In this document: one piece after another, positions 50,333-62,284 of the stretch
Numbering within the stretch: the stretch's first letter is position 1
Layout: every line of letters begins with the position of its first letter
NCBI GenBank assembly: GCA_033557465.1
Contig: CM066031.1
Span: forward strand, 1,666,626,800-1,666,690,799
Origin: Ichthyophis bannanicus
Lineage: Eukaryota > Chordata > Amphibia > Gymnophiona > Ichthyophiidae
Direction: 5' to 3'
DNA: 64,000 bases
Made by a program: the position numbers and the translations under genes
The notes under the pieces: generated by a model
Database searches by the model: none
What the model saw: the letters and a program-made list of their open reading frames with translations, nothing else
Told to the model about the DNA's origin: nothing

Positions 50333-51978
50333 AGATGGCAGAGGTCAGGAACATAGTGGAACAGATGTAGCCACATCACATCTACCTCTACACCATTGCA
50401 TTGCCTGCCATCTGTGTACGGGGACAAACAACCCTGTGCACTCATAATGTGGGTCACAGGATATAATTAGCAAGCGAGGCCCACTGGGCAGGCACAGCTA
50501 CCCCACAACCCAATCGCTACCCTGCCCAATTCATGGTAAGGTAGGCTGAAACTTATCAGAATCTGGTGACATTTTCCTAAGGCCTCAGCACTCTAATATG
50601 ATAGAGAGCAGGTGGCGGGGTAGGGCCCATGTATGCTTGTTAACCCCAACAGATGCCATATGCTTTGTCGCAGGGAGTATGTACATTGAAATGGCAGCAG
50701 TTCATGTTCCCAGCCACTTAGCACATGTGATTATCCACCACAGTGGACCTGCATAGACAACTTGGGGCAGACACGGGTAAAGTGGGCCCCCAGATCAAAG
50801 ATACACTTGTCCCACACATGCACTTGCAGGGAGGTCAGAGCAGCCTTTCAGCTATGAGTGTGTGCCCTAGGCAAGAGGACAAACACCCTCCCTCTGCCTG
50901 AAGATGACTTGGCATCCAGGACTATCCATGCTACATTCTATCCCCAGTCCATGATCGCAATACCCTGATGATGCATGTATGAAGGCAACGCCACAGCTCA
51001 GACCCAAATGCTTACACTGCCTTTCCACAGCACAGAGCCCCAGCCTCCTGTGTGTCTCTGCAGCCAGTATGGACCCCATCCAATTGGCCTAGGCCCCTAG
51101 CAGGGTGTGCCACAATTCATGGAGCAACATATAACAAAGTGCAAAATATACAGGCAGATAGCACTGTGCATCTTGACAACGTCATGGGACCTCAGAGGAT
51201 GCAATGAGGCTCATGGTAGGTTGACCTAGTCAGTGCAGCCACATGCTGTCACACACTGCATGGCTGCATGTGTTAGCCACAGCAATCCATGGAGAAGGCT
51301 GGTATAACAATCACCAGCCATCATAGACGCAGCAGACTTGGGATAGGCAAGGAAGGCTGGCTGAATGGTTCCAAGTGCCATAGGCCAAAATGTAACACTG
51401 CTCATGTCGACAGGCAATAGGAGGGACTGATATGACTGCCTTTTACAGGGTGGTGTCATGTATGGGAAGAATGAAAGCCTATTGGGGGTTAAGGGTGGCC
51501 AGGACAGTAGTGATCTAGGCCTGAAAAGGAGTGTTCAAGAACAATGACCAAGTCATGCCTCACTGGGGTGTGTGGCCAGGGAATAGTGAATCACCAAGGG
51601 CAGGGTCCCTCAAGTGGCATCTGCATCCAGGTCATTGACTGGAAAGGAGCCTGTAATCAGAGGGAACATGGCAGATATCTAACCTGTACTATTCCGGACA
51701 AGAACAAAAAAAACCATTGGTATCAGACCACAGAAAATTATTCGAACCACTCAATATAATTCAAAAAGATTTTTTCAAGTACTTCTATATGTTTTTTAAA
51801 GCTGGTCTCAAATAATTTCCAATTGTAATCTGGGCAAACCCAAAAAAGTCAATACTGTCCCTATGCTCTTATCATCCTCGTCCAGCATAAAGCAATCTAT
51901 TTTATTTTTTATATTTATTTATGCATTTAAAAGCAATCAATCCACACTTATCTTATTAGTCAATAGCTCCTCTGTATT
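50333..51978. other. No gene recognised
   Basis: 1.6 kb of mixed sequence with short frames on both strands (for example 50867-51079, 51226-51459). None shows a domain. CA/TG-rich words suggest old methylated DNA. Confidence 0.45.
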
Positions 51979-52110
51979 TTCACCAGCAAAACAAGAGTTA
52001 AGAGGAGACTAAACAGAACACCGCTGGAGGATAAGCATCTAAGCGGTGTACACAGTCCAGTGGTGTTCTGTCCAGTCTCCTCTTAACTCTTTTATTGCTG
52101 GTGATCTTTC
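51979..52110. repeat. Foldback repeat overlapping copy B
   Basis: CACCAGCAAAACAAGAGTTA, AGAGGAGACTAAACAGAAC and ACCGCTGG pair with CCAGTGGTGTTCTGTCCAGT, CTCCTCTTAACTCTTTTATT and GCTGGTG. Its right arm overlaps the start of palindromic copy B. Confidence 0.75.
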
Positions 52111-52530
52111 TTCCTGTTTCCTGACTGGCCCAAGGTTTGCCTAGTCTGAAGCTCTATGGAAAATGCTAACTGGATTTTCTGCCTTGTGATTCTATTGAAT
52201 CCTGCTTAAAGATTTCCTCCAAAGATTTTTCTTTTGCCATGTTCTTGTGCCAGAAATTCTGTGCAGTCATGTCTAAGTACACTAGCAGAGACATTTGCCA
52301 AGTCTAATTCAGGTTCTGGTTGCCCATTTAGTAACGATCAATCAGGATCTGGATTAGGCATTTTCCATAAAGCTCCAGATCTGACAAACTTTGGACCAAT
52401 CAGGAAACAGGAACAAAGATCACCAGCAATACAAAACTTCAAACTGGCTAGAGCCAGACCTCATGAAGATGTGATGGCTTTTCCACAAGATGTCTGCCTT
52501 CTCACCCAAAGTCACTGGTTTGAGAACAGA
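52086..52530. repeat. Large palindromic element, copy B, uninterrupted
   Basis: Left arm TATTGCTGGTGATCTTTCTT and CCTGTTTCCTGACTGGCCCA; right arm GGACCAATCAGGAAACAGGA and AAAGATCACCAGCAATACAA. The inside shares CATGTTCTTGTGCCAGAAAT and ATCAGGATCTGGA with copy A. No coding capacity; the frame at 52234-52647 lies across it by chance. Confidence 0.75.
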
Positions 52531-54109
52531 TTAAAAATGCCAGTTGGATTTTTTATTTGTCTAAAACCTCTAGTATCCTTTCAGCTGTTTTTTGTTTGGG
52601 CAGCAGCCATAGCTGTCTCTTTATTTAACACAATTGTCCTGAAATGAACATTTATAGAAACAATATGAAACAGAACAAAAATGTATTAAAATGAAACAAC
52701 CTGCAAACAACACAGGAAACTAAACAAATCATGATGTTTGCTCCACACACTAATATGCAGCTTACAGGGAACATTGCCTTTTAGTTGACAGTCTCCAAGG
52801 TCTCACTTTGTCTCCTTTTTATAATTCTACTCTATTTTTGGTATAGGCACAATTTGCATAACTATCTCTGAATCTTCCCAATTCTAGAAAGTTTACCCTT
52901 TTTATATATAGGACACTAAAGTATAGTGAAAGAGTGCCTGGATTCTACAACTATGTATGATGTCTTTATTAAGATACTAATGCCATGTTTTTTTAAAGTA
53001 CTGAAAATGTCTAAGGATTTTGAAGTGTCTCATGCATTTGGGAGCTCAAGAAACAAAATGCACCTCTCAGTGGAGGTTAAGTCCACAAATTTCACTGGCA
53101 CTTTCAAGTGAGAATGCTTCCTCTCAAGCCCTAGTTGAATAAATTAATTTTAATAGACTCATTATAAGTGATTAAGAAACTCTGTTTTCCAGGTCATTGG
53201 AGACGGGCTATACCAGTTTCAAAATATTTTAGCACCCACCCCATTGCAAGCAGGGGCTTGTGGTTGCATCTCACTTTTCTTAGAGGAAGAGTAGTTAAAA
53301 TATCACTCCCATAAAACAAGAGTAGAAGTAAACAAAAGGCCTGTCTAGGATCAATGACCTATTTTGATAACCCTAGAAAATTATAGAACACACGAGTTTG
53401 ACCACAAGGGAACAAACTGTGCTCCAGGCAAGAGTGAGATTCTATTGCCTCAAACCCAGAGCAGCCACAACAGAGAAAGAGGGCCTTTTGGAAAAAATTA
53501 ACTTTCAGTTCCAATGTCTCACAGGAAAATAGAACAAGCTCCTAGATATAACCAGGTACAAACATACCTTGACACCTTTTGAGATCTGTACCAAATGATC
53601 CCCTCCCCCCCCCCCCATTGTTTTCTCCCTTTGTTCCTCTCTAGATAGTGCTGACCTCTTTTACTTTTTTTTTCGTTTTGCTATTTTTGTAACATTGGCT
53701 TTTAAATGTTTGTAAACCGCTTTATTGCCACCGACTGAAGATGGTATATCAAGTCTATAAATAAATCATAAACTCTAATATTAGTGTGGATTAGGAGGAA
53801 AAAGGAAAAGGGCACTATGGACTTTCTCTCTTTCCCCTTCCTTCTCCCATGCCTCCACTCTTCTTCAGATTCATTTGTAACAATTCTCTCTAATTTGTTG
53901 AAAAGCTTTTTTCGCTATTTCTCTGCCTACTGTTTCTGTGTTCTCCATACATGGGAGACAAGGAAGAAGACATTCCCATCCCCTTTGCTCACCCCTGCTT
54001 TTACCTCTTCCTCTGCCATATTCTCACCTCTCTTACCAAATCTTATTGGCTTAATTTCCGAAGAATCCCATAGTTCTCTATGAATTCAATACTGGAGTGT
54101 CAGCTACAT
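52531..54109. other. No gene recognised; one L2-type tail
   Basis: The stretch 53705-53772 (GTTTGTAAACCGCTTTATTG, CCGACTGAAGATGGTATATC, AAATAAAT) is an old plus-strand L2-type tail, with a C-run at 53606-53618 upstream. The rest is AT-rich and unremarkable. Confidence 0.5.
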
Positions 54110-54785
54110 ATAAGAATGGTATATGGTTTGCTAGGTTTTGATAGACCTCTTTTCTTGCCTGCAACGTGTTTACAATCATGCTATAGTAAAACATCCAAGA
54201 AGTTGAAAAGAACGCCAACTCGTGAAAGAAAAGAGCAATAAGACATAGCACATTGGGAGAAGGGTAAAGAGGGGATTAAGACAAGACATCCTTAGCTGTC
54301 CATTCACTCCAGTGCTGCTCACTGACCCTCAAATGCCAGGATAAACAAATGTGTCTAAACAGCTCTAAATCTCTTATAAGCGGATGCAGCGTGAAGGAAC
54401 AGAGGAAGCTCATTCCAAGGACTAGGGGCCCTGAAAAAGAGGGCTGACTATCAGGTAGTCTCTAGTGTGGCACAATAGACGGAGGGGACAGACATTCTGT
54501 TCTCATGCACGGATCTGAGAGAATGACCAGGAACATGTGGGGTAACCAAAATGAAAGATAGCTGGGAATTCCAGAATATAGAGCTTTGTGTGCCCAAAAC
54601 TTGAAATAGATTTGGAAGGATACTGAAAGCCAGTGATGTTTAACTAACAGAGGGGCTGCATGCATGCAAAATGATCCAAATAGCCATGCTTTGGTGCTTT
54701 TGGTGTCAATTGGAGGAATGCAGTTTATATAAACGAGAGTCACCAACTGGCTGATACGCAATTGGCCTGCACAGTTTTGATTAAG
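54110..54785 (-). mobile_element. L2-type LINE C-terminal fragment
   Basis: Minus-strand reading at 54462-54761 gives APLLVKHHWLSVSFQIYFKF and WAHKALYSGIPSYLSFWL, the HWLPV..FKI..YKAL motif typical of L2 RT C-termini. Downstream (54300-54460) a broken frame reads like the FRAPSPWNELP region. Several stops; not functional. Confidence 0.7.
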
Positions 54786-54837
54786 GGAGACCAGCAGTCA
54801 GCAAACCCTTTAAACTGGGAATGTATTCATCCATATT

Positions 54838-55690
54838 CTGTCAACTATCATTAAAATCATCTGTAGTAATGGAAGACTGGAGAACGGCAATGTAACACAT
54901 ATTTTTAAAAAGGGTTCCAGGGGTGATCTGGGAAACTACAGACTGATGAGCCTGATGTCGGTACCGGGCAAAATGATAGAAACCATTATAAAGATCAAAA
55001 TTACTGAACATGTAGATAGTCTTGGTTTAATGGGAGACAGCCAACATGGCTTTAGCCAAGGGATGTCTTGTCTTACTAATCTGCTATGTTTTTTTGAAGG
55101 AGTGAATAAACAGGTGGACAAAGGTGAGTCGGTTGATATAGTGTATCTGGATTTTCAAAAAGCCTTTGACAAGGTCCCTCATGACAGACTCTTGGCCAAA
55201 TTAAAAAGTTATGGGATAGGAGGCAGCGTACTATTGTGGATCAGGAACTGGTTAAAAGATAGAAAGCAGAGAGCAGGGCTCAATGGCCAATTTTCTCAAT
55301 GGAGAAAGGTGACTAGTGGTGTACCCCAGAGATCTGTGCTGGGTCCGCTGCTTTTTGACATATTCATAAATGACCTGGAAATGGGAGTAACGAGTGAGGT
55401 GATCAAATTTGTAGATGATACAAAATTATTCAAAGCTGCCAAAATGCAAGAGGATTTTGAAAAATTGCTGTGGAAGACTGGACATCTAAATGGCAGATGA
55501 AATTTAATGTGGACAAGTTCAAAGTTATGCACCTAGGAAAGAACAGCCCAGGGAATCCACTGCTTATCCCGGATTGAGCATTGTGGAACCTGTGTGCCTT
55601 TTTGGGAACCTGCCAGGCACTTGTGGCCTTGATTGGCCACTGTTGGAAATAGGATACTGGGCTTTGACCCAGTATGACATATTTCTTTTG
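54838..55690 (+). mobile_element. CR1 LINE, RT part fused to a 3' end by deletion
   Basis: Frame 54946-55500 (184 codons) has MSVPGKMIETIIKIKITEHV, QHGFSQGMSCLTNLLCFFEG, VDIVYLDFQKAFDKVPHDRL, RNWLKDRKQRAGLNGQFSQW, a changed SGVPQR motif and KFVDDTKLFKAAK, where the YADD box reads VDD. At about 55547 the C-terminal coding region is missing and the 3' UTR begins (GGAATCCACTGCTTATCC to TTTGACCCAGTATGACATAT). Confidence 0.9.
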
Positions 55691-55984
55691 TTCTTAACTG
55701 CCATCCTCATCCAGCATTAAACCATTCTCCCGTCCCCTATGGCACCTCTCAGTTTGTCCTTCACATACCCTGATTTCCTCTCTGCCACAAAACATTTTTT
55801 CTGAAGTAGGGGCTAATCATAGGTTCAGTCATAGAGACATCAGCAGCAATAACTTGTGAAGTGTGTGGATCAGGAACCAAAGCATACTCTGATCCCAGGC
55901 CCTGCCTTCCATAGGAAGCCAGGAGAGATAGGAGCTACTGTGGACCCTGAAGCAGAGCACGTGCTGGCTCAATCCTCAGTTTCT

Positions 55985-56335
55985 GCCCATAAATCGTTCC
56001 CCACACCTCTTTGGCTCGCACTTAACATACACTATTACCCCAATATTACCAGACCAGCCAAACACCGACCTGACTGCCCATCCCCTTTTGAACACCTGTT
56101 CCACATGACCCATCTCAATCTAAGAATAATACCGCTGTATATACATGTAATTACATATGTAAATAGTCTCAGTTAACAATTTCCCCATGTTATTTATCCA
56201 AGTTCTTGTTCCTGTTCTATGTAAAACCAAACAGCTTGTTGTTCTGGTCTGTTGTTATATTGTGAACCGCGCTGATGCTAAATAGTGCGGTATATAAGAG
56301 CCTGTAATAAATAAATAATAAATAAAATAAATAAA
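55985..56335 (+). mobile_element. L2-type LINE 3' UTR and tail
   Basis: It ends TTGTGAACCGCGCTGATGCT, AAATAGTGCGGTATATAAGA and AAT-rich repeats (56308-56335). The terminal hairpin ACCGCGC../GTGCGGT matches the tail at 61123-61192. Coding remnants upstream are too decayed to name. Confidence 0.75.
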
Positions 56336-56464
56336 TACACCCCCCCCTACATATTTTGCTTCACACATACCAAATACACATCCTCTACCCTATGCTCCCA
56401 CTCCACAGACACACATACACCCCCTAAGACATACACAGCCCCAGCCTTGGTGCTTAACTTTATA

Positions 56465-57466
56465 GAGCATTTTTACTAAACCGCAGCAGCCTTTTTCAGC
56501 TATTAAGGTGCAATAGCTGCAAAAGGCCTCAATGAAGTCCAAAGTCTCCATGGTATCTGCAGAGAGCATGCCCAGTTTTCCCCCTGCAGATACCACAGAG
56601 ATGTCGGATTTACCACACTCCTGCCCTCCTCAATGGTACTCGCAAATATGGCAGCAATCTCTATGCTACCCCCTAGCGTGATGTTAAGGGGCAGCACTCC
56701 ATGATCATGGCCATTTTGAAGAAGCCCAATGATGGAGGCAGGAGCAGGGAGGACCGCTCCTGCTCCCATTTACCACCGGGGAAATTAGATATGGCCCGGG
56801 AGGGGAGTCATGTGAGGGGGCTCCTCCAGCTGACTGGCTTCCCAGGAGTACTTGCTTTTTAAGAGGGCAAAGGGAGGGGGGTTGGGACCTCGACAGGCCA
56901 GCTGGTTGTTTTTTTACAGAGGATCAGGAGGAGGGCACTTTAGGCACCCAACTGGCTAGCTGGGCGCTCATCATCACTAGGGGTGGGGTGGGGGGGTGCA
57001 CTGATCCCCCCCGGGACAGTTCCCAATGGGGATCGGGAACTGCCAAGGGGGAATTGATGCTGAAGGGGGGACAGGCCAGGTTTGGTGATTATTGTTGGTG
57101 CCACAGATCTCTACATCAACAATATTCTCGGATCGGAGGGGGGCCTGATTGATGCTGGGGAGGCAATTATGGCAGTGATCATCCCCACAGCACAGTTGGC
57201 TGCAATAAATGCCACCGTCTGAGGTGATGTCATCAGCAGCTACAATGAGACCCAATTCAGCAGCCATCGCGCAACAAAGTTTTGCGCGATGGCTGCCAAA
57301 GATTAGCATGCTACTCCCGCCGCAATCCCACCTCCCAGTCCACCACGCAAAGTGCAGTTCCTGCAGAAAAGTGCCTGTGCAATCTGCAGCGTTAGCCTCT
57401 ACCATGGGGCGATATTCCCACGTTAGCCCTGTGGTAGCAGCTAACGCGGCTTAGTAAACGTTCCCC
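56465..57466. mobile_element. Non-autonomous DNA transposon with TTTACTAAA termini
   Basis: It starts GAGCATTTTTACTAAACCGC and ends GCGGCTTAGTAAACGTTCCCC, an imperfect inverted terminal pair. TATA flanks both sides. The termini match the palindromic MITEs at 37477 and 60415, so this 1.0-kb element may be a longer family member. Frames inside (56503-56769, 56977-57405) carry no transposase motif. Confidence 0.6.
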
Positions 57467-58184
57467 TATATGTATATTCAGCAGCACTATCTGCCCAAAG
57501 AGCACAACTGTGTACATATGTCATTTCAACCTACTATTTGCAGGCCTAAATTAAACAGATAACTCATCCATTCAGCAGCTCAATATCACTGTAAATAGCT
57601 GCCAGCTCCACCTCTGCCCCTCCCCAAACCTGGTTTCTTTTTGTACAGATAAAATCTTACAAGTTCAATGGCCCAGTTGTATCCATATGATCTCTGAAAA
57701 CACGAATAAGATTTGAATGTTAGGCCCTGTGTAGTCCGAGCACCTCCTTCTACGCATGCATGGGCCTGAGAAGTTTTACAAGCACATACTTTAGTGTGTA
57801 AAACATTTTTCTACACACTCATGACACTTATTAATATGGCATCTATTTTTAGCTGTTTATGAATTGTAAATTTAGGTGTTTATTGTCCAGCTAATTAGGG
57901 GTTCTTTGAGAGAAATAAAATCTGGATTTATTGTTTTGGGGGGGGAGGGGAGTTTTTGCCATATACTGTTGCTGGGTTCCTTTTCTGGCGGAATCAAATA
58001 TGTATGTTTGTGTCACATAGGAAAAGGTACAAAAATGGAATGTAGGATGAAAGACAAGGCAAAGGAGGTGTGAAAGAGTACAAGGCAGAGTGATTTTTTC
58101 CCTAGCATTTATCTAATTAACACCTGAGCCAATATTTAAACACCACAGTTGACATTGTTTTAAACACCAGTTGTGCTACTTAAA
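57467..58184. other. No gene recognised
   Basis: 57478-57620 has ATATTCAGCAGCAC and CATTCAGCAGCTCAATATCA words of the ATATTCAGC MITE family. A G-run is at 57938-57949. Otherwise unremarkable. Confidence 0.45.
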
Positions 58185-58475
58185 TTAAGAATGTATTTTC
58201 AGTGCCGCTATCCAGACAATAGGTGGCGCTCAATGCTGTCCTAAAATCATTCAGATAGCAGAATGAATTTTGCAGCTTTTCATATAATTTAGAGGAACGC
58301 CCATGCTCCGCCCTGGCACTATATATAATCTTCGCCATGGAGCAATCTATAATGCTTTTCAGCAGCACTAGGTATATAGTGCCACAAACATCAACTGATA
58401 GGGCTGGCCAGTGACACTTATCCAGACAGCAGGTGTTGCTATCTAGATAATTACTTTTCAGTCTCAGGGTCACTT
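58185..58475. repeat. MITE-like repeat, ATATTCAGC-related
   Basis: It begins ATTTTCAGTGCCGCTATCCA and ends TATCTAGATAATTACTTTTC. Inner words TATCCAGACA..AGGTG appear near both ends in the same orientation, so it mixes direct and inverted similarity. Confidence 0.5.
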
Positions 58476-59264
58476 ATTTTAATTATTCTTTTTTTTTTTT
58501 TTGCATTGGGAGTGTTTTATCAGTGTTTATTAGCTAAAACCTAAAATCAGAAGCCCTGCTTATAAAATTACCCCTCAGGGCTTATATGCGACTTCATTTT
58601 GTGTCCCATCTATGAGTTAAAAGTATGTTTATACACCTCAGTTATGCTTTGAGTTATGAACTGATTTCCATGCTTGTGAGTCACACCAATTAAGAATAAG
58701 GAGGTGTTATCTCCTCTATCTGCCCCTCTACCCTTCCTTTAGTAGCTGTCAGCTTGTCTTGGGACATGCTGACACAAGGCCCACAAAGAAATTACATTAA
58801 CTTACCTTTCTTTTTCAATGAATAGTCGAGCCAGAGTAGTGTTTAGAAGAGAAAGTTTCTATATACTGTACAACAATGAGAGAAACCAAGCTCCCACTGA
58901 AGGCCTGCTTCCCTCAGTAAAGACAGTGTTTTTAAGGGGACTAGAGGACAAAAGAGCGCCGAGAAGAATATAACGCTGCCCAGGAACTTTCTTTGAGAAG
59001 AACTAAAGAAAAGCTTCACTACAGCGCTGTCAAGTGTGATCTAGTTCAAAGTGGAAGAGTTTAGGCTAGACCTGGATTTCTAACAAACCCACCCTGATGC
59101 TTTCCCTGCAGCTCTGGGTACGCTGGGATGTAAGTTCAAAACCAGCACTAGCTAAAGGTCTCTCTCCTGGAACTGGATCACTTGGCAACTCTATCAGTAT
59201 CAATTAGATCCCCTGCAAGGATTCAAAATGCAGATTTGTCAAGTGACATAGTTCCAGGAGTGAG
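58476..59264. other. No feature recognised
   Basis: It begins with a T-run (58488-58502). The rest is unique-looking sequence without domain-bearing frames. Confidence 0.4.
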
Positions 59265-59578
59265 ATTTAAAGCCAATGCTGCCAATTCCGTCTTGACGGA
59301 GAGGCGGGCGGCAGCAACAGCAATATTTTAAAAGCGGCAGCTTTGTGCCGCAGCTATGTTGCTCACAGCACGCCATGTGCTTTGGCACACATGGCCTGCC
59401 ACTTCTGACCCCCATCTGACAGTAAGTTGTGTCAGAGGGGGATCAGAATTGCAAGGTCATGTGTGCTGAAGCACATGGCCTGCTACAGGCAACAAAGCGG
59501 TGGCGCAAAGCTGCCCAGCTGGGTTGGCTGCCCTAAGCAGCTGCCTAGCTAGCCTAGTAGATAGACCAGCCCTGATTA
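59265..59578. repeat. Palindromic MITE, CCAGGGCYRG family
   Basis: Inner arms GCCATGTGCTTTGGCACACA, TGGCCTGCCACTTCTGA and CCCCATCTGACA pair with TGTCAGAGGGGGATCAGAAT and CATGTGTGCTGAAGCACATG..GGC. The right end AGTAGATAGACCAGCCCTGA matches the inverse of the terminus at 34031. A shorter-armed relative is at 21030-21582. Confidence 0.78.
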
Positions 59579-60414
59579 CAATGCAGTATGGTATTTGTAG
59601 TTTCTGATTTTTACCCATTCAAATCAGTGCTGTGGGTCCCATAATGCTTCAGAATGAGCTTGTCAGAAATTCAGAACTGACTTAAAATCTCACTCCTCGA
59701 ACCGGTTAACTTGGCAACTCTGCAGAAGGTGAAATTTGGCTCCTGGGAGTTGACCTTCAACACAGTCAGAGCCAAGGAGCTTTGGGTTAAGCTACAAGAG
59801 AAGGAAGGGAGTCTGCAGTGAATTATCAGAGGAAACCGCTGCCTGCAATTTACATCTCCAGTGGCATTTGAGCAAGTCACAAACAACTGGCGGCATGCTA
59901 CTGTTGACGGCTGTGACTGATCTGCCTGCAAGGATCCAGCTGTTAGCTGAGGAGAAGATCTCATGGACTGTTGCACAAGATCTTTGCCAGAGGACTGGAG
60001 AGGCTAAAGCTGTAGAATTCTTCGTCAACAGGAGACATATCGGCAAGCAGGCAAGCCCTGAGGGAAGGGGAATGCAAGGCCGGGGCAAATAGGTCAGGGG
60101 CTAGGTAGGAGAGAAGAAGCACATCTGAGAAAGGGGCTGATGGCAAAGCATAAACTGCTGCACAAGAGATACCATTGCACGTGCCTTCGAAGGCCCCCTG
60201 CCCAGCCCATCTGTAAATTTAGACCTTAACATCCTCATTCATCTTTGTTAATCCAAGTTGCAATATAAATATCGGCCAAGTGAAATTGTCCCCCTTGCCA
60301 CCTCCTAACACTGACCCTGCAAGCTACTAAATATCTAATAAAGAACTGGGCTGAACAGAATACTGTTTCCCTGGACTTGTGAATAATAGAGATGATTCCT
60401 TATACCCAGACTTA
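59579..60414. other. No gene recognised
   Basis: The phrase TCACTCCTCGAACCGGTTAACTTGGCAACTCT (in two parts at 59688-59720) echoes 59165-59195, hinting at an older repeat. The frame at 59868-60092 has no domain. Confidence 0.4.
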
Positions 60415-60491
60415 GGGGTATGTTTTCTAAACAGTGGCTACGGTTCCATTATCGCACGGAAGCCGCTACTGCTGTTTAGTAAACATACCCC
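60415..60491. repeat. Palindromic MITE with TTA target duplication
   Basis: 77 bp: left arm GGGGTATGTTTTCTAAACAG, right arm CTGTTTAGTAAACATACCCC, centre CGCACGGAAGCCGCTACTG. TTA stands on both sides (60412-60414 and 60492-60494), as for PIF/Harbinger elements. It is related to 37477-37574. Confidence 0.82.
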
Positions 60492-60689
60492 TTAGTTTTA
60501 TTTAAACAGGGGAAAGGGCTTTGTCCCCAGAAACGTCCAAAGGGGAAGTTATGCCCAAATGCAGTACCACAGAAGAAGATCCGTTGTACCATGCAAGAGT
60601 TCCCTTCCTCTTTTTTGGTTTTGGCCCAGGAGTTTCTTCCTGCCCCTATTGGCTTCTAGCGCAAGTGAATCTGGCTTTTACAGTGGCTG

Positions 60690-61192
60690 TGAGTCTTCAT
60701 TCTCAGCTACTCAGCTACAACAGAGACAGAAGGTCAGTAGCTCAAAACACCTTGATAGTCCCAAGATCTATAACTCAATGCACCAAGTCAACATCCAGCA
60801 GGACTTTCAAACTTTATGCACCAGTGATCTGGAATAACCTCCCTCACAACATCAGATCAATCCCGGACATATTCCAATTCAGGAAGGCCGTGAAACACTA
60901 CCTCTTCCTCATACATTACCCTGAAACCAATAGAAACTCAGCACCATTTGCCGAAACCACCCAAATCACCACTGTCTAAACCATACAAACACATGATCAG
61001 CCTACAAATTGTATTTATTGTATATATTGTGGTTGTACATAGTTACCCTGTTAGCCAAGTTGAATATCCTGTTCATATGTAAACACAAAGTACTATTGGA
61101 AATGTGTATGTTCACTGTTTATTGTAAACCGCGCTGATGCTGAATAGCGCGGTATAAAAGAGACTTTAAATAAATAAATAAATAAATAAAAC
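60690..61192 (+). mobile_element. L2-clade LINE, C-terminus and 3' tail
   Basis: The frame at 60521-60979 ends with LIVPRSITQCTKSTSSRTFK, LYAPVIWNNLPHNIRSIPDI and FQFRKAVKHYLFLIHYP, the L2 C-terminal signature. The 3' UTR closes with ATTGTAAACCGCGCTGATGC, TGAATAGCGCGGTATAAAAG and five or more AAAT units. The hairpin ACCGCGC/GCGCGGT is intact. Confidence 0.88.
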
Positions 61193-61691
61193 TCAAAGGG
61201 TCTTTTACCCACTACTAGCCCTCTCCCCTGTCTATCTAGTTGAGTCATTGTAATGACAATCCCTGGAGCTGTTGCCATTGCGCAATGCTTAAGTCTTATG
61301 GCCTATTTGCATTCAATATACTGCTTCTTGACTACCAAACCAGGTTGGCTCAGAAGCTGAGCTGGGGAATCAAACCCAGGTTTCCTACATGACAGCACAC
61401 AGCAACGCCAGAGGGCCAGGAGGCTGGTCTAATGGATTCCCTTTTGTAACAGGTCGGCCACAAGCTTCCAACCTGTCACACAGTAGTCATCATAGGGCCC
61501 TGTTTCAGGGACAGTAAGTAGCAATGAAAAAACCAGGTACATGTGCTGGACTACCACTTCCACACTTCCTGTAATCTTATTTATTTATTTATTTAAAAGG
61601 ATTTAATGTACTGCTTCATCTTTAAATCTTTAAATTCTTTAAATGTAATTCTATACTCCTGTTGGGTAACTCGTCTATTAATACCCATTAA
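61193..61691. other. No gene recognised; possible SINE remnants
   Basis: On the minus strand, GGGTTTGATTCCCC at 61365-61378 resembles a polymerase III B box but I see no convincing A box. A minus-strand AAAT tail lies at 61570-61595. Confidence 0.35.
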
Positions 61692-61898
61692 TGGAGTGGA
61701 GGAGTAGCCTAATGCTGAGAACACTGGCTTCCCAGGATTTGATTCCCTCTAGCACTCCTTGTGACCTTGGGCAAGTCACTTAACTCTCCATTGCCTCAAA
61801 AAAATCCATGTTAGCAATGTCCCTGTTTAATGTACATTACCAAGTTACAATGTAAATCACTTGACTGAAATAATAAAGCCTGTTAAATTAATATGGTT
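61692..61898 (+). mobile_element. tRNA-headed SINE, second copy
   Basis: It begins GGAGTGGAGGAGTAGCCTAA (A box) with GGATTTGATTCCC (B box), then the core CTTGTGACCTTGGGCAAGTC, ACTTAACTCTCCATTGCC, and a tail AATGTAAATCACTTGACTGA, AATAATAAAGCC. The core matches the SINE at 1401-1677; the tail differs, so it is another subfamily. Confidence 0.85.
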
Positions 61899-62284
61899 TA
61901 TTGTCTGTGAGCATTTCTTTGGATATTTGTATTCTCGAAATGGATTTGTTGGGATGCATGCTGCTTCTTCCTGTCCCAAGACCAAAACAGCACAAAGTGC
62001 CATATTCCTATAGTCACGATTGGCTCAACAGGAAGAGCTGGTTTCTTGTCACATCCAGCTGAGTCAACAAACCCAGCCCTCCTGCAAACAGTCCTCCTAC
62101 TTTCAGGGCAGGAAGATGGGGAGAAGGTGCTGGCCCGTGACCACCTGCACAGCAGAAATGGGTTACATCAGCACACCCAGTCCCAACTACAAAGACTCTA
62201 ACTAAACATAACAAACAGTAAAACTAAACAACAGCCCAAATACAGAATTAAAAGTAAAAAGAAAACAGCCAGAGCACAACGATC
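61899..62284. other. No feature recognised
   Basis: Unique-looking sequence. Short frames at 62014-62214 have no domain. Confidence 0.4.
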
